This document shows positions 17,688-18,209 of a stretch of DNA of 18,209 bases, one piece after another (positions within the stretch are counted from its first letter, which is position 1; each line of letters starts with the position of its first letter). Location: NCBI GenBank assembly GCA_946612455.1, contig CAMOER010000045.1, positions 1 to 18,209 of the forward strand, given 5' to 3'. This stretch comes from UBA3305 sp002373555 (GTDB taxonomy: Bacteria; Bacillota; Clostridia; Lachnospirales; Lachnospiraceae). The notes below the pieces were generated by a model that saw only the letters and a program-made list of their open reading frames with translations, was not told the DNA's origin and did not search any database. A program made the translations under genes and the position numbers.

Positions 17688-18209
17688 TTATTTTCCGGGC
17701 CTGAGCTCGCTCTTTCCGCCCATGTAAGGACGAAGGACTTCGGGGATCGTCACGGAACCGTCCGCCTGCAGATGATTCTCCAGGAAGGCGATCAGCATTC
17801 TGGGCGGCGCGACCACGGTATTGTTGAGCGTATGTGCGAAATACTTCTTTCCTTCCGGAGAGGTCACGCGGATGCGCAGTCTCCGTGCCTGGGCATCGCC
17901 CAGATTCGAGCAGCTGCCGACCTCGAAGTATTTCTGCTGGCGGGGAGACCATGCCTCCACGTCCACGGATTTCACCTTCAGATCCGCAAGGTCTCCGGAG
18001 CAGCACTCCAGCGTACGGACCGGGATATCCATGGAGCGGAACAGATCGACCGTATTCTGCCAGAGCTGGTCGAACCAGTAAGGAGAATCCTCGGGCTTGC
18101 AGACAACGATCATCTCCTGCTTCTCGAACTGATGGATACGGTAAACGCCTCTCTCCTCGATGCCGTGCGCACCTTTCTCCTTGCGGAAGCAGGGAGAATA
18201 GCTGGTCAG
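17688..18209 (-). CDS. serS: Seryl-tRNA synthetase, C-terminal part (5' end outside window)
   Basis: This is a class II aminoacyl-tRNA synthetase that charges tRNA-Ser. The reading frame is open to the window edge, so only the last 173 residues are seen. Motif 2 is present (SYSPCFRKEKGAHG, then GVYRIHQFEKQEM), as is the motif 3 region (EVGSCSNLGDAQARRLRIR, then HTLNNTVVAPPRMLIAFLENH), ending with the family's DGSVTIPEVLRPYMGG. The motif 3 core differs from the common HTLNGSGLAVGR form, having NNTVVAPP instead, although the class-defining Arg is kept. I believe this variant occurs in other Clostridia. An internal ATG at 18113 is not the start, because motif 2 lies upstream in the same frame. 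A strong terminator follows the stop. Confidence 0.95.
   Translation of the reverse strand: MTSYSPCFRKEKGAHGIEERGVYRIHQFEKQEMIVVCKPEDSPYWFDQLWQNTVDLFRSMDIPVRTLECCSGDLADLKVKSVDVEAWSPRQQKYFEVGSCSNLGDAQARRLRIRVTSPEGKKYFAHTLNNTVVAPPRMLIAFLENHLQADGSVTIPEVLRPYMGGKSELRPGK

Overview
The window is a compact, moderately GC-rich bacterial segment in which every gene I can support lies on the minus strand, so transcription runs from 18209 towards 1. The gene content (a clpC-radA pair, tgt beside yajC, secreted proteins with aromatic cell-wall-binding-type repeats behind Thr/Ala/Glu linkers, a DUF6273-type protein, AGGAGG-like ribosome binding sites) points to a Gram-positive Clostridia member, most likely Lachnospiraceae-like. 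That placement is an inference from style; no rRNA gene is present.

In transcription order, the window opens with the 3' part of serS, closed by a clear intrinsic terminator. A near-consensus sigma-A promoter (TTGACA, 17 bp, TAAAAT) then starts a tight five-gene run (17497-13414). It encodes a secreted transglutaminase-like protein, a second one, a repeat-only paralogue without the catalytic domain, a third transglutaminase-like protein, and an SH3-domain lipoprotein with a long Ala/Glu/Thr-rich spacer. A large hairpin terminator ends this run. An MBOAT O-acyltransferase gene follows and overlaps an SGNH-type membrane-anchored partner gene by 14 bp, an AlgI/AlgX- or DltB/DltD-like arrangement for O-acylating an exported polymer. 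The whole 17.5-10.7 kb block is therefore devoted to the cell surface.

A 339-bp gene-free stretch (10412-10750) is filled largely by a 207-bp imperfect palindrome. Its G.U-tolerant pairing shows that it is best read as minus-strand RNA. Next come tgt (queuosine tRNA modification) and yajC (Sec accessory), closed by a perfect hairpin. The last block runs from a membrane-anchored DUF6273-type protein through ilvD and ilvB (branched-chain amino acid synthesis) to clpC and radA. Spacings are 27, 23, 0 and 88 bp, which suggests one transcript. The clpC-radA order is the usual one, but the ctsR-mcsA-mcsB genes normally upstream of clpC are replaced by ilvD-ilvB, and no ilvN follows ilvB. A small palindromic repeat between clpC and radA supplies the last codons and stop of clpC.

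No tRNA, rRNA, CRISPR array, transposase or phage gene was seen. The most unusual material is the paralogous secreted transglutaminase/repeat-protein operon with its nested inverted repeats at the promoter, the 207-bp palindrome upstream of tgt, and the ilvD-ilvB-clpC-radA gene order. I saw no convincing new defence or mobile system.
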